Source of the DNA: Pandoraea pneumonica
Lineage (GTDB): Bacteria; Pseudomonadota; Gammaproteobacteria; Burkholderiales; Burkholderiaceae
DNA length: 64,000 nucleotides
Assembly (NCBI RefSeq): GCF_902459645.1
Contig: NZ_CABPSK010000004.1
Location: forward strand, 62,001 to 126,000
Direction: 5' to 3'
Shown here: positions 17,269-25,960 of the stretch, in pieces
Numbering within the stretch: the first letter of the stretch is position 1
How the letters are laid out: each line of letters begins with the position of its first letter
Made by a program: the position numbers and the translations under genes
The notes under the pieces: model-generated
What the model saw: only the letters and a program-made list of their open reading frames with translations
Told to the model about the DNA's origin: nothing
Databases searched by the model: none

Positions 17269-17326
17269 CTAGCGTACCTGCATGGGGTGCAGGTGGTCGG
17301 AGGTTCAAATCCTCTCGCCCGGACCA
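17269..17326 (+). tRNA. tRNA-Pro(GGG) 3' fragment (probable attachment site)
   Basis: Anticodon stem-loop CCTGC-ATGGGGT-GCAGG (anticodon GGG), variable loop, T arm GGAGG-TTCAAAT-CCTCT, 3' acceptor strand CGCCCGG and ACCA are all present. The 5' acceptor strand (expected CCGGGCG) and a proper D arm are absent upstream. A tRNA 3' fragment followed by its own terminator is the classic scar left when an element integrates into a tRNA gene. It implies that the intact tRNA-Pro copy lies left of the window, at the other end of the element. Confidence 0.78.
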
Positions 17327-17334
17327 GAACAGAA

Positions 17335-17365
17335 CCCTCACAGTCATTGGCTGTGCGGGTTTTTT
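17335..17365 (+). terminator. Terminator of the tRNA-Pro locus
   Basis: A stem (CCC, one mismatch, CACAG against CTGTG, GGG) with a 7-nt loop is followed by six T residues, ten bases after the CCA end. It probably belongs to the original tRNA-Pro gene, so sequence to the right is likely native chromosome. Confidence 0.75.
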
Positions 17366-17861
17366 CGTTGGAGTCAATCTATTGATTCGTATGGCGTAAT
17401 ATTAGGCGATTGCTTAATATCTTTGCTGACGACGATTCTCACGCGGGCCTTTAGTGCGGGCTACACATTGGTTCTGTGAGCATCGGGCCGCGACAAGTAC
17501 GACCGCGTTCGCCGAGCGAACCCGAATCCCACCCACTCACATCAATCGTCTCGCTTGGTGATGGTCACCGGTCGCTTTTCGCTCCTTAGTTTGCGCAAGC
17601 GCGTCGTTAATGAGTGATGCCCCGGCAGATAAATAAAGCCAATCATGCTCTATCGCAATTTGACCGAAGGCGTCTCTGCCGCTCGAAATACCTTGACGGT
17701 GCCAGACTGCCAAGGTAGTGTGTACAGAGAAACATTCAAGAAGCTCGATTGCTGATCATCATTTTTCTGCGTTTTCCGCGCGGTAGTCGCTATCCTCTCT
17801 CCCTCCTTGAAGTTTTTCTCGCTCCGCAACGGAGCTAATTTGATTATTTCAAGGATTCATC
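17366..17861. promoter_or_regulatory. Intergenic region and long leader of cspA-like gene
   Basis: Nearly 500 bases with no credible gene. CspA-family mRNAs typically carry long, structured, cold-responsive 5' leaders, and the last ~150 bases before the ATG at 17862 would fit one. AAGGA lies eight bases before the start. No thermosensor structure was computed. Confidence 0.35.
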
Positions 17862-18065
17862 ATGGAAACTGGTACCGTTAAGTGGTTCAACGATAGCAAG
17901 GGCTTCGGCTTCATTACACCGGATGCTGGCGGCGACGACCTGTTCGCCCACTTCTCCGAAGTGCGAGGCGAAGGCTTCAAGTCGCTCGCAGAGAATCAAA
18001 AGGTTAGCTACGAGACCAAGCGCGGCCCCAAGGGCCTGCAGGCATCGAATATCACCCCGCAGTAA
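17862..18065 (+). CDS. Cold-shock protein, CspA family
   Basis: 67 residues forming a single cold-shock domain. RNP1 reads K-G-F-G-F-I-T and RNP2 D-L-F-A-H-F, with the family start G-T-V-K-W-F-N. These proteins bind single-stranded RNA and DNA and act as RNA chaperones in the cytoplasm. A second, ~65 percent similar copy is at 18953, with small genes between and after, giving a csp-rich cluster. Confidence 0.96.
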   Translation: METGTVKWFNDSKGFGFITPDAGGDDLFAHFSEVRGEGFKSLAENQKVSYETKRGPKGLQASNITPQ

Positions 18066-18258
18066 CGTAGTTCAGGGGCCGGCTCACCGGCCCTTTGCTT
18101 GTATAGCATCCGCGCGGAGCCTTTGCGCTCCCGACTTGATCGCACCATTTCGAGGTGTGCGTCATTTGTCTTTCCGACACGATCTGTCTCGCTCCCATTT
18201 TCGAAGTTTTCGACTTGTATGGCCCGAATGCCATGCAAGCGTCACTCGCATTCCATCT

Positions 18259-18489
18259 ATGAAAAATAATAACCATAACCACCATTACAACGGGTATCTG
18301 GTTTCCCCCTCCGCGTACCAGCTTCCGGACGGCTGGTTTGCGGCCAACCTCCTGCTCGAGCGGGGCGATGCCGCCCACGCGGCGCCCGCCGCCTACACAT
18401 TCCATGCGCTGGACTATTTCGACACCGAACTGCAAGCCCTGGGGCACGCCAGTGCATGGGCACGCGACTGGATCGACAATCGCGGTTAA
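18259..18489 (+). CDS. Small conserved-looking protein downstream of csp
   Basis: 76 residues starting at 18259 with an unusual N-H-rich N-terminus (K-N-N-N-H-N-H-H-Y-N). Then come L-P-D-G-W-F-A-A-N-L-L-L-E-R-G-D and Y-T-F-H-A-L-D-Y-F-D-T. It resembles small proteins often found near Csp genes in Burkholderia and Ralstonia. Function unknown; a cytoplasmic alpha/beta fold seems likely. Confidence 0.65.
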   Translation: MKNNNHNHHYNGYLVSPSAYQLPDGWFAANLLLERGDAAHAAPAAYTFHALDYFDTELQALGHASAWARDWIDNRG

Positions 18490-18952
18490 TCGTCGTAGCA
18501 TCCGGCCACATCGCAAGATGCGCGATCGTCGTCCGTCTGCGCTTCGTCATCAGAATTGCGGTGACCCGTCGACATAAAATCGCGTCAATCCCGCGCCCCA
18601 TTGAGTGAATTCTGCGCCCATGTCGTCTCCACGCATTTGACACGCCTACCCGAAAGCGGATGCCGCGCCAAGTAAAGGGATGTGAGCTGGTCAAGACACG
18701 GTGAAACTTGAGAAGCTAGCGCAATGCGAAGGCAGAACAGGCTGGGAAACGCTTACACAATATGCATTGAGTCCTCGATGCAATGGGCGTATAAGCAATA
18801 TATCGAACATCAAGTCTGACGTTAATCGATCAAGCGTCGATCTCATCGATCATTGCGAGACACTTCCGATCTCTGAATTTCTTGGTTGTCCGCCACTTGC
18901 GCCCAGTTTCGCGTTCCGCGATGACTATTCGCAGGGAAAACCTGGGGTTCAC
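18490..18952. other. Intergenic region between the two csp genes
   Basis: About 460 bases with no supported gene. The frame 18701-19165 is open, but its first 84 codons lack any resemblance to a protein family and precede the real csp start. It probably holds the promoter and leader of the second csp gene. Confidence 0.4.
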
Positions 18953-19165
18953 ATGAGCACCGGAATTGTAAAGTGGTTCAACGGCAGCAAGGGCTTTGGT
19001 TTTATCACGCCGGATGATGGCGGGGACGACTTGTTCGCCCACTTCTCAGAAATTCAACCTCAAGGGCGCACGGAGTTTCGCACCCTGCAAGAGAACCAAC
19101 ACGTTTCCTTCGACCTCACGCGCGGCCCGAAAGGTTTGCAGGCATCCAACATCAAGCCCGCGTAG
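18953..19165 (+). CDS. Cold-shock protein, CspA family (second copy)
   Basis: 70 residues from the ATG at 18953 ([10 protein letters not shown]). RNP1 K-G-F-G-F-I-T and RNP2 D-L-F-A-H-F-S are intact. Compared with the first copy it has a 3-residue longer loop (P-Q-G-R-T-E-F-R) before the last strands. It is an RNA chaperone like its neighbour. The pair probably arose by duplication, and the longer loop may alter ligand binding. Confidence 0.95.
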   Translation: MSTGIVKWFNGSKGFGFITPDDGGDDLFAHFSEIQPQGRTEFRTLQENQHVSFDLTRGPKGLQASNIKPA

Positions 19166-19241
19166 CGTCTTCCCTGAATCGCTCGTTAGCATCGCCGTGC
19201 CAATACGGCGATGCGGCATTGCTCGCCATGTCGGAGGAAAT

Positions 19242-19523
19242 ATGTCACACACGTCGCCCTCATACAGAGGATTCAGCTTGGAAACTCTGGTGTTCTTAGA
19301 CCCGGATACAACCCAAGCGAGCCGTAAACACGAAAGGTTGCTGGCTGTATCCGTGCGCATCACCCCGAGTGCGGACGTCGGTTCAGTTCCGTCGCCAGAA
19401 TCGCGAGTGTTTCGACTTGAGACAGTCCTGTTCGATTCAATCGGCAATGCACGGCGCGCTGGCGATGAGTTCGGCCGCACACTGATAGACGGCTTTATTA
19501 ACAAGGCTTCGTTGGAGGCATAA
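19242..19523 (+). CDS. Hypothetical protein (93 aa)
   Basis: Start at 19242 with GGAGGA seven bases upstream. Contains L-E-T-L-V-F-L-D-P-D-T-T and F-R-L-E-T-V-L-F-D-S-I-G-N-A-R-R-A-G-D-E-F-G-R, repeating the phrase L-E-T-x-x-F twice, so it may be an internal beta-alpha duplication. No signal peptide. Unknown function. Confidence 0.6.
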   Translation: MSHTSPSYRGFSLETLVFLDPDTTQASRKHERLLAVSVRITPSADVGSVPSPESRVFRLETVLFDSIGNARRAGDEFGRTLIDGFINKASLEA

Positions 19524-19527
19524 CCCC

Positions 19528-19719
19528 ATGGGCGCTTCTCCTAACTGGTTCTTGTATTCCGGCTACGTGCCAGCTGACGCGGCACGCCTGCTTTCTTTCG
19601 GATCGATCGCACGCGCGATTTGTCTGAGCAATCGGACGGAAGCGTCTGCGCATGCGCAGCACGGCCCCGTCGTTAAGTGGCTACGTTGGCGGGCCGCTGA
19701 ACGCAAATTGCCCAACTGA
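19528..19719 (+). CDS. Small hypothetical protein (63 aa)
   Basis: Starts five bases after the preceding stop, so it is likely co-transcribed with 19242-19523. The product is short, with W-F-L-Y-S-G-Y at the start and a basic C-terminus (W-L-R-W-R-A-A-E-R-K). No recognised family; coding status is moderate. Confidence 0.45.
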   Translation: MGASPNWFLYSGYVPADAARLLSFGSIARAICLSNRTEASAHAQHGPVVKWLRWRAAERKLPN

Positions 19720-19773
19720 GCGGCTTTATCGAAGCGCGGCGCACAGGGTCATAAAACTTTTACAGGAGCGAAC

Positions 19774-19977
19774 ATGCTCGCCCTTTCAGCACAAGCCATA
19801 ACTGCGGCGCTTCAACGCATTGCGGAAAAAAACCCGAAGCAACCTTCAGACGCGGTTATCAATGCGTTGCTCGCACGCGAATTGATACATCGAGTCGGCA
19901 AGCATTTCGAGCCGACCCAATTCGGTCGCTCATATTTCCGCCAGGCCTATACCATCCGTCCAGGATGGTATACCTAG
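19774..19977 (+). CDS. Small hypothetical protein (67 aa)
   Basis: ATG at 19774 preceded by CAGGAG at a good spacing. Reads like a small helical protein (I-T-A-A-L-Q-R-I-A-E-K-N; A-V-I-N-A-L-L-A-R-E-L-I-H-R-V-G). A winged-helix-like fragment is possible. Function unknown. Confidence 0.5.
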   Translation: MLALSAQAITAALQRIAEKNPKQPSDAVINALLARELIHRVGKHFEPTQFGRSYFRQAYTIRPGWYT

Positions 19978-20604
19978 TCGGACACCGTTCGCAGCCGTAC
20001 GAACTGGTTTCGCAAAAGTCTATCTGAACTAGTGGCGAAAGTCGTCGAGGTGGGCGGAAAATGATGCTGTCGAACCTCTAGCTCACATTAATCGCGTATC
20101 GTCAATGCGTCATAGGTGCGCTCGCAGGTAAGTCCTTCGATGTGAGCTGCATCAGCGTATCGAGCAAGTTCTTCCGCAGCCTGGTCAGTCCGACTGAGCG
20201 ACCGGTGGATGCCTTACCAAGGGCGCTTTCAGGCTTCACGTAGCCACGGCTTTCACAAGCGCCGTAATATCTTCGCGTGATTGCGTGTCGTTTTGGACAA
20301 AGCCAGCACCTCGGCCCAATACGTTTTCGAAAACTATTCCGACATCGTTGAAATGTTGTAAACAGTATCTTCGATGGATATCTAGCCAGAACCACGTAAC
20401 GTCCGCTTCGGGTCGCAAGCAGACTTTCGAGCATATTTGGCCGTTTCATGGTGTCGCACCGGCTTTTGTTAACACCACAGGCAATTTGGTCGAAATTCAT
20501 ATGCCACCCCGGGTATTTGTCTTTCGGCCGCTACGATGCACACTCTCAATCAAAGCTCGCTGAATCGTTCTACCATGTTAGGGGCCTTGACGCAGGAGCA
20601 TGCC
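19978..20604. other. Intergenic stretch without supported genes
   Basis: About 630 bases. Frames on both strands (for example 20102-20500 minus) are rich in R and C with no plausible ribosome site or fold. I see nothing else in it. Confidence 0.4.
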
Positions 20605-20838
20605 ATGCCGACCATCAATTTCGTATATCGCGGATGCGTCGTAGACATCGATGTCGGAGAGCGAGCGACCTTGTGGGACATCACTATTGAAGTGACACCC
20701 TACGAGGGCGTCGAGCTGATCGAGCCTATCGCAGCGAAGAAGCTGAAGCTACCCAAGACGGAGGAACTAGACGTCATTACCAGCGAACTGATCAACGAAG
20801 TCCAACGGGCAATTGATCATCGCTTGGTGGGGTGTTAA
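20605..20838 (+). CDS. Small hypothetical protein (77 aa)
   Basis: The internal ATG at 20605 is preferred because CAGGAG precedes it; the earlier ATG at 20536 has none. The product begins M-P-T-I-N-F-V-Y-R-G, has strands and an acidic centre, and ends with a helix (I-T-S-E-L-I-N-E-V-Q-R-A-I). Family not recognised. Confidence 0.5.
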   Translation: MPTINFVYRGCVVDIDVGERATLWDITIEVTPYEGVELIEPIAAKKLKLPKTEELDVITSELINEVQRAIDHRLVGC

Positions 20839-20952
20839 GACCAACAGAGCGTGCCAGGGTCGACATTCGTAGATATGGAGGGGGCAGCCCATGTGAAATG
20901 CGTGCGCTTGGAGGAGCAGGATTAGTGTCGTCGAGCATTTCATTGGAGCGCT

Positions 20953-20990
20953 GAGGTGGTGCGAGCGACAACTGCACTACACACCACCTC
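20953..20990. terminator. Inverted repeat at left edge of the second element
   Basis: GAGGTGGTG and CACCACCTC, 9-bp perfect arms separated by 20 nt, lie just beyond the 3' end of the replication gene. This may be a terminator without T-run or the element's boundary. Confidence 0.35.
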
Positions 20991-20998
20991 ATGCAATC

Positions 20999-22069
20999 TC
21001 ACACAATGCGGCGGGCACGAGCGCGGAACGCACACGCCGGGTAACGGCCTGTCCATTTGGGGAAATCCGAGCGCATGTTGGCCTGGGAGAAAATCTCCGC
21101 CAGAGGCAAAGGTTCGATCATCGGATGGTCGAGCAAGATGTCGATGCCCGTCGCTTTGCGGATTGCGCTGCGGTGACGATCAAACGTCGACGCCGGGCAG
21201 ATCGCCCGCAGATCAGCCTCACGAGCCCACAGTTCCAGTATGTAGTGCAGATGCTTACCAACACCGTCGATCTTGTTGCGCAGCTGACGCAGAGGCACGT
21301 ACGACTCAAGGCGAAGATGGGCCGTTTCCTCCCAGAACACTTCACGCACCTTCTCCACCGTCCACGCGGAACCGCGATTCAGCTTGTGTTGCGCCAAGTA
21401 CTTCTTGTCCAGCTTGAGCTCGACGCGAACACTATTCAACGCGGCGGCGTTGAGACCTGCCAAGATTTTCTCCACATCATCGTCGCCGACGACCGCGCGC
21501 AGATATTTGAGCGAACGCGTGCGCTGGTCGGTCAGTTTCTGCGCTTTGTCGTAGAGCAAGAACGCAGCGTTACGACGAGGCACTTCGAAACGAATGCCAA
21601 CACCCTGAGACGACACCGCCGGGCGGAATTCCCACGGCAAAGTCAAACGAATATGCTCGAGAATTTGCTTCAGCGTAACGCCTTCAGGTAAGCCAAACCG
21701 GTACGTAATATCGAATGCTCCCAGTGTGAATTTGCCAGCGCGCCAGGCTACACGTTGTCGCTCCGTGTACTCGAGCTGTAGCGCGTTGAGCACCGCGCAA
21801 ATCAATGTCGAGCACAACACGCGAACGTTGTCCGAACCGAACACGTTGTGGCCTTGCAGCGGGGTGAGCGGTGACGAGCAGATGTTGATCGCTGCACCGT
21901 TTTCGAGCGACGTTACCGTTATGGGTACGCCGTTCGGATGCAGCGATACCGTGGTGCTAAAGCGTTTCGATTCAGGCGTTTTCGGACGTGTTTTTTCTGC
22001 GACTTTGACGCGTTCGTTACCGAACGGTTTGTGTCGAAACGGGAATGTGATGTTGACCAGATCAATCAC
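20999..22069 (-). CDS. Phage/plasmid replication protein, gene II/X family
   Basis: 356 residues from a GTG at 22069, with AAGGA seven bases upstream. The pattern of an N-terminal F-P-F-R-H, then V-T-S-L-E-N-G-A-A-I-N-I-C-S-S-P-L and G-H-N-V-F-G-S, matches the II/X family of filamentous-phage-type rolling-circle initiators. Later parts hold R-V-E-L-K-L and Y-V-P-L-R-Q-L. Such proteins nick the origin and start single-strand replication. Together with the upstream DUF927 gene, AlpA and integrase it would allow the excised element to replicate. The relaxase tyrosine was not located with certainty. Confidence 0.72.
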   Translation of the reverse strand: MIDLVNITFPFRHKPFGNERVKVAEKTRPKTPESKRFSTTVSLHPNGVPITVTSLENGAAINICSSPLTPLQGHNVFGSDNVRVLCSTLICAVLNALQLEYTERQRVAWRAGKFTLGAFDITYRFGLPEGVTLKQILEHIRLTLPWEFRPAVSSQGVGIRFEVPRRNAAFLLYDKAQKLTDQRTRSLKYLRAVVGDDDVEKILAGLNAAALNSVRVELKLDKKYLAQHKLNRGSAWTVEKVREVFWEETAHLRLESYVPLRQLRNKIDGVGKHLHYILELWAREADLRAICPASTFDRHRSAIRKATGIDILLDHPMIEPLPLAEIFSQANMRSDFPKWTGRYPACAFRARARRIV

Positions 22070-22333
22070 ATGAATCCTTTATGCAAGTTGAGTGAAAGGG
22101 AACTGCACGTGCCCTTTACAACTTTCAGGATTCGATGTCGTAGATGAGGAGAACTGCGAGGATTTACGTGATTTCTTGCGGGGAGCCTAGTACTAGAACG
22201 TATATGAGGGGATATAGATTAGTATTTGCTGCGCGGAGGGAGCCGAGGGGCAGAATCAGCGATGATGCGTCTTTTTGGGGCGGCCCTTCAGGCGAAGCCT
22301 ACGTAGTTTTGTAGACTTCGCCGCGCACATCCA
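22070..22333. other. Intergenic with hairpin (possible origin/terminator)
   Basis: Between the DUF927 gene and the replication gene. A strong hairpin at 22291-22322 (GGCGAAG, one mismatch, CTAC against GTAG, CTTCGCC) follows the DUF927 stop. Hairpins beside rolling-circle initiators often form the nicking origin; without the nick consensus this is only a suggestion. Confidence 0.35.
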
Positions 22334-24112
22334 TTATTGGTCCATGACTGCGCTTTTACGAATCACATACATAGAGACGCGACCGGCTCCACGCAGTAAG
22401 CGAAGTTGCTGCGTCGGACGATTGTCGGAGCCCGGGGCTAACCACCCCTTATCTATCAGCGCATCGTGAAGCGCCGCACGCCCGTGCTTCTTCTCCAGCT
22501 CTTCGAACGCCCACTTGAAAATCGCGTAAGACTTACTGCCATCACGTTGAGGATAGGTAAAGCCGATCGCGGTCTTCTGATTCGGGTCGGTATAGCTCGA
22601 CCAATCGGGGAAGTCATGTCGATGCTTTTGAACGAAGCTTCGGACATCATCGAGGATGGCTTCCCGCGGCGAGCGCAAATGTTGCTGGTAGTTCAAATGC
22701 CACGTATTCAGGAGCTGGCAAAGTGCGCTACGAATTTCGGCTTCGTCGACAGGAAAAACTCCTGCCTGATGGGCGACACTGCCCGCACGGTACAACAGCG
22801 AGAAATTTCCAACGACACGAGCACAGATACCGTCGCTCATGTCGATGTTCGTCCCCTCAACTAAGCTTGCTTTTACCTTCCGGTCATTCGCGATGTGCAC
22901 CGCTTTGATCTTGCTCAGGTGACGGCAGAGGTAGCTAACGAAATCGCCCCAGGCGACACCATGAGTTTCATATGCCGAGTCATTCAGGGACTTCGCGAAC
23001 GAGGCGCCGTTCGGTCGACCGTGCAAGTTCGCGAATGCGCCGTGCTCGTAGTCTGCAGCGAGCGTAATAAATCGCGCGAACTGACCAAGCTTCGTCGGAT
23101 GACGTGCCTGCCCAATTCGTTCGACAATGCTCTCCTCGCCGGAGGTAATTACGACCGATGTCATGAAATTCCCCGCAGCAAGGGTCCCATCGCTATGGGC
23201 TCGCAGCTTACCGGTGCCGTTCATCAGCCGGTACGCCGCATCGGACAGCACACGAGGTGCAGCCTGCCCAATCTCATCAAGTACCAGCGGTAAGTGCGCG
23301 TGTGTTGCAGCGAGAGCCTCGACACCGCTTTCGGTGCCCGCCCAGGTTGCCATGCTGACCGGTGCATCGAAAAGCGCTTTTACCAAGCGCAGCGCAGTGG
23401 TTTTGCCCGTGCTAGAACGACCGACTATGGATACGCCGAACGGGGCGTGATTCAGCGGGTGCAACAGAGCGGAGGCGAAGCCCGCGCACAATGAGGCAAG
23501 AAGCAACGGATTGCCCTTGCACATGTGGACAATCGACTCCCATTGTTTGCGTGAGCCTTTCTTTGCCCGCCGCGGAAATTGCGCCAGGTGCGTGACTGCA
23601 AGCGAGGCCCCAGAGGAGCGGAATGCTTCGTCGCCGTACACATACGCTTCGTCGCCACCAATTCGCTGCCAGCCCTCGTGAATCGTGCGGAAGCAGACCG
23701 CGCGCTCCGGCTGGGCTGCCAGATATTTCGCAACTGCGGCCGCGCTCTCCTGGTCGACTTTGACGCCAAGCGTGATCAGGTGATCAATCAGCTTGCCGGG
23801 CTTGTTAGCCAGCTCATATGGCACCTCGATGCGCTTGCGTGCGCCATGAAGCGCAGGAACATCAAGCTCATACGCGGGGCGGCCGCCATCGGCATCGACG
23901 ACAGTGCGCACCAACTTCATGCCGGAGGGGAGCATTTCGCCGCGGCCATCGCGAACGTTAGCTTCGCCAGCTTGAGAGCGTGACGAGACGCGTGAAGATT
24001 TGCCCACCGCTTGCCGCGATGTGCTTTTCGGCTTAGTTTTGGGGCGCGGTTTTCGAAAGTAGCTGTGCGGCTCTTCACCGCCGATGCGTTTCGGTTTGTG
24101 CGAGAGGGTCAT
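22334..24112 (-). CDS. DUF927 domain ATPase/helicase-like protein
   Basis: 592 residues. The N-terminal ~70 residues are basic and disordered (P-K-T-K-P-K-S-T-S). The DUF927-type core follows: E-G-W-Q-R-I-G-G near 155, Walker A G-R-S-S-T-G-K-T-T-A-L at about 233, the typical T-W-A-G-T-E-S-G-V-E-A-L-A, then Walker B-like L-P-L-V-L-D-E-I-G-Q-A and T-S-V-V-I-T-S-G-E-E-S. These proteins occur in phages and integrative elements and are thought to act in element replication. It overlaps alpA by 4 bp (ATGA), so the two are translationally coupled. Confidence 0.85.
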   Translation of the reverse strand: MTLSHKPKRIGGEEPHSYFRKPRPKTKPKSTSRQAVGKSSRVSSRSQAGEANVRDGRGEMLPSGMKLVRTVVDADGGRPAYELDVPALHGARKRIEVPYELANKPGKLIDHLITLGVKVDQESAAAVAKYLAAQPERAVCFRTIHEGWQRIGGDEAYVYGDEAFRSSGASLAVTHLAQFPRRAKKGSRKQWESIVHMCKGNPLLLASLCAGFASALLHPLNHAPFGVSIVGRSSTGKTTALRLVKALFDAPVSMATWAGTESGVEALAATHAHLPLVLDEIGQAAPRVLSDAAYRLMNGTGKLRAHSDGTLAAGNFMTSVVITSGEESIVERIGQARHPTKLGQFARFITLAADYEHGAFANLHGRPNGASFAKSLNDSAYETHGVAWGDFVSYLCRHLSKIKAVHIANDRKVKASLVEGTNIDMSDGICARVVGNFSLLYRAGSVAHQAGVFPVDEAEIRSALCQLLNTWHLNYQQHLRSPREAILDDVRSFVQKHRHDFPDWSSYTDPNQKTAIGFTYPQRDGSKSYAIFKWAFEELEKKHGRAALHDALIDKGWLAPGSDNRPTQQLRLLRGAGRVSMYVIRKSAVMDQ

Positions 24113-24402
24113 GCGGCGCTCTCCAGAGAATCCAGGAACGCCTTGACCGAGGACATACGCCAGCCGCGAATGCGCGACGACAAGTGCAGCGGGGCCGGGA
24201 ACGTCCCTTCCTTAATCATCTTGTAAAGGGTCGTTCTGCCAATGCGGACAATCGTCAGCACCTCGGGCAGCAGGAGGATAGGGTCAATGACGGGCGGGCA
24301 GCTATCAGAGGAGGCGCCGCCGGCCCCAGGAGCGTGACAAAGCGTGGGCGTGGGCAACTGCGGCGGCCGCACACCACGGGAAGTGGAGTAGCTCATAGAC
24401 AA
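24109..24402 (-). CDS. AlpA-family excision/transcription regulator
   Basis: 97 residues. The C-terminal 60 form an AlpA-type MerR-like helix-turn-helix: L-L-P-E-V-L-T-I-V-R-I-G-R-T-T-L-Y-K-M-I, then G-T-F-P-A-P-L and G-W-R-M-S-S-V-K-A-F. AlpA of P4-like elements activates the integrase or acts as excisionase. The first ~35 residues are a low-complexity extension. It lies between int and the replication genes on the same strand, as in phage-inducible islands. Confidence 0.85.
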   Translation of the reverse strand: MSMSYSTSRGVRPPQLPTPTLCHAPGAGGASSDSCPPVIDPILLLPEVLTIVRIGRTTLYKMIKEGTFPAPLHLSSRIRGWRMSSVKAFLDSLESAA

Positions 24403-24772
24403 TCCATAACGGTCGAGTCAACGTCCACGCCGACCTTTGTCGGAGTGGGACCAGTTGACATCGGCGTCGAATGTCATGAGCAAACAGGCTCGTGTGCCTA
24501 AGCGGTCTGTCGCGGAAGCTAGTCCACCTATGGCTGCGGTGGGACTTCCAGAACGCAAAGGGTAAAACTGCGCGCAGCACCCGGAGGTGGTCACGTTGGC
24601 CTAGTGCCAGTCGGCGGCGACCATACGGATTCGAGGGGTGCATACTCCCCTCTAGCCTGCCCCGAGGGGCACACTCGGACGAACGAGCGTCCTATGTTCG
24701 GTTTGTCTTCAGACCTACCTGTGTGGCCCGACAATTATATCGAATCTGCGAATGACGTGCCGAACGCTCGGG
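24403..24772. promoter_or_regulatory. int-alpA intergenic control region
   Basis: 370 bases without a gene. An imperfect 11-bp-paired hairpin lies at 24423-24451 (starting GTCCACGCCGAC), just upstream of alpA on the minus strand. The alpA promoter and any operator should be here. I could not pick convincing -35/-10 boxes. Confidence 0.4.
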
Positions 24773-25960
24773 TCAGGCTTGGTTGCAAAATGCAGCCCAG
24801 TCAATCATCAACGCCGACCGCTTGGCGAATAGATCGCCGCGTGCATATGCTGCTTCTGCTTTGTCCTTGATGCCATGTGCAAGCGCAGCCTCGCATACCT
24901 CGCGAGGATAGTGCGTCGTTTCACCTGCCCAATCGCGGAACGTAGAGCGAAAACCGTGAACAGTGATCTGTTCATACTCCATGCGCTTAAGCAGTTGCAG
25001 CATCGCCATATTAGATAGCGGCTTTTGACCGCGCGCACCGGGAAAGACGTACGGACCACGCTGAACGTCGCGCAGCCTCTTGATAATCGCGATGGCATCA
25101 TCAGACAAGGGAACTCGGTGCTCCCGCTTCATCTTCATTCGATCTGCAGGAATCGTCCACACGCTTCCATCGATATCGAACTCCTGCCAGGTCGCCCCGA
25201 TCACTTCATTCGTGCGCGTCGCTGTCAGAATCAGAAGTTCAAGAGCCATTGCGGCAACCCCATCTTCCGCCCGTAGTTTGTTCACAAAGACAGCAACATC
25301 CGCATAAGGTAACGCCGGGTGATGCTGAGTTTTTTGAACGCGTGCACGGTTTGGCAACAACGCATCCAGATGCCCCTTGAGCCGCGCCGGATTCTCCCCG
25401 GTCCGGTAGCCTCTCACGGTAGCCCAATCCAGCACAGATTCGATGCGCCCGCGCAATCGTGACGCGGTTTCCGATTTTTCCACCCAGATCGGCTCAAGCA
25501 CCCGCATAACGAGGGACGTGTCTACTGCGGACACGGGCAGTGCACCGAAAATCGGGGACGCATATGTGGCGAGCGTGTTGGTCCACTGGTCTACGTGCTT
25601 CGCGTTTTTCCAGCTCGCTTTGTGTGCCTCGATGTATTTATCGGCGCAATGTTGGAACGTGACGCCGCTAGCAGAAGCGTTTGCCAACCGAGATGCATTG
25701 CGGCTATCAATAGGGTCAACACCGTCCAGTAGCAGTCGGCGGCAATCGAGTGCTCGTGAACGCGCCTCGGCCAGGCCAATGGTATGTATCGGCCCGAGTC
25801 CCATCCCTCTTGCTCTCCCAGACAGCATGTACCTAAACAGCCAGGACTTTACGCCTGCCTTAGTTATTTGAAGGTACAGCCCGCCACCATCCGCGTACAG
25901 CCCCGGCTTGGTTGTCTTGGTTACCTTCATCGTACTCAATCGATTGATCGCTCGCGGCAT
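24773..25960 (-). CDS. Tyrosine integrase, P4 type
   Basis: 395 residues. The N-terminal P4-integrase domain reads K-V-T-K-T-T-K-P-G-L-Y-A-D-G-G-G-L-Y-L-Q. A core-binding region lies at about 105-190, and the catalytic domain carries the conserved set: R in T-A-T-R-T-N-E-V-I-G, H-x-x-R in H-G-F-R-S-T-F-R-D-W, H in A-L-A-H-G and the nucleophilic Y in E-A-A-Y-A-R. It would recombine the element's attP with a chromosomal attB. It reads inward from the element's right edge with a short AT-rich leader. All key residues are present, so it may be active. Confidence 0.95.
   Translation of the reverse strand: MPRAINRLSTMKVTKTTKPGLYADGGGLYLQITKAGVKSWLFRYMLSGRARGMGLGPIHTIGLAEARSRALDCRRLLLDGVDPIDSRNASRLANASASGVTFQHCADKYIEAHKASWKNAKHVDQWTNTLATYASPIFGALPVSAVDTSLVMRVLEPIWVEKSETASRLRGRIESVLDWATVRGYRTGENPARLKGHLDALLPNRARVQKTQHHPALPYADVAVFVNKLRAEDGVAAMALELLILTATRTNEVIGATWQEFDIDGSVWTIPADRMKMKREHRVPLSDDAIAIIKRLRDVQRGPYVFPGARGQKPLSNMAMLQLLKRMEYEQITVHGFRSTFRDWAGETTHYPREVCEAALAHGIKDKAEAAYARGDLFAKRSALMIDWAAFCNQA

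Noticed and set aside
17269-17326. Possibility of a functional tRNA gene
   Set aside because: The 5' acceptor strand and D arm expected for tRNA-Pro do not pair, so only the 3' portion is present.
20102-20500. Minus-strand 132-codon frame between small genes
   Set aside because: No ribosome site, arginine/cysteine-rich composition, no motif.
24492-24755. Plus-strand frame between alpA and int
   Set aside because: Arginine-rich shadow frame without supporting signals; the region is more likely regulatory.
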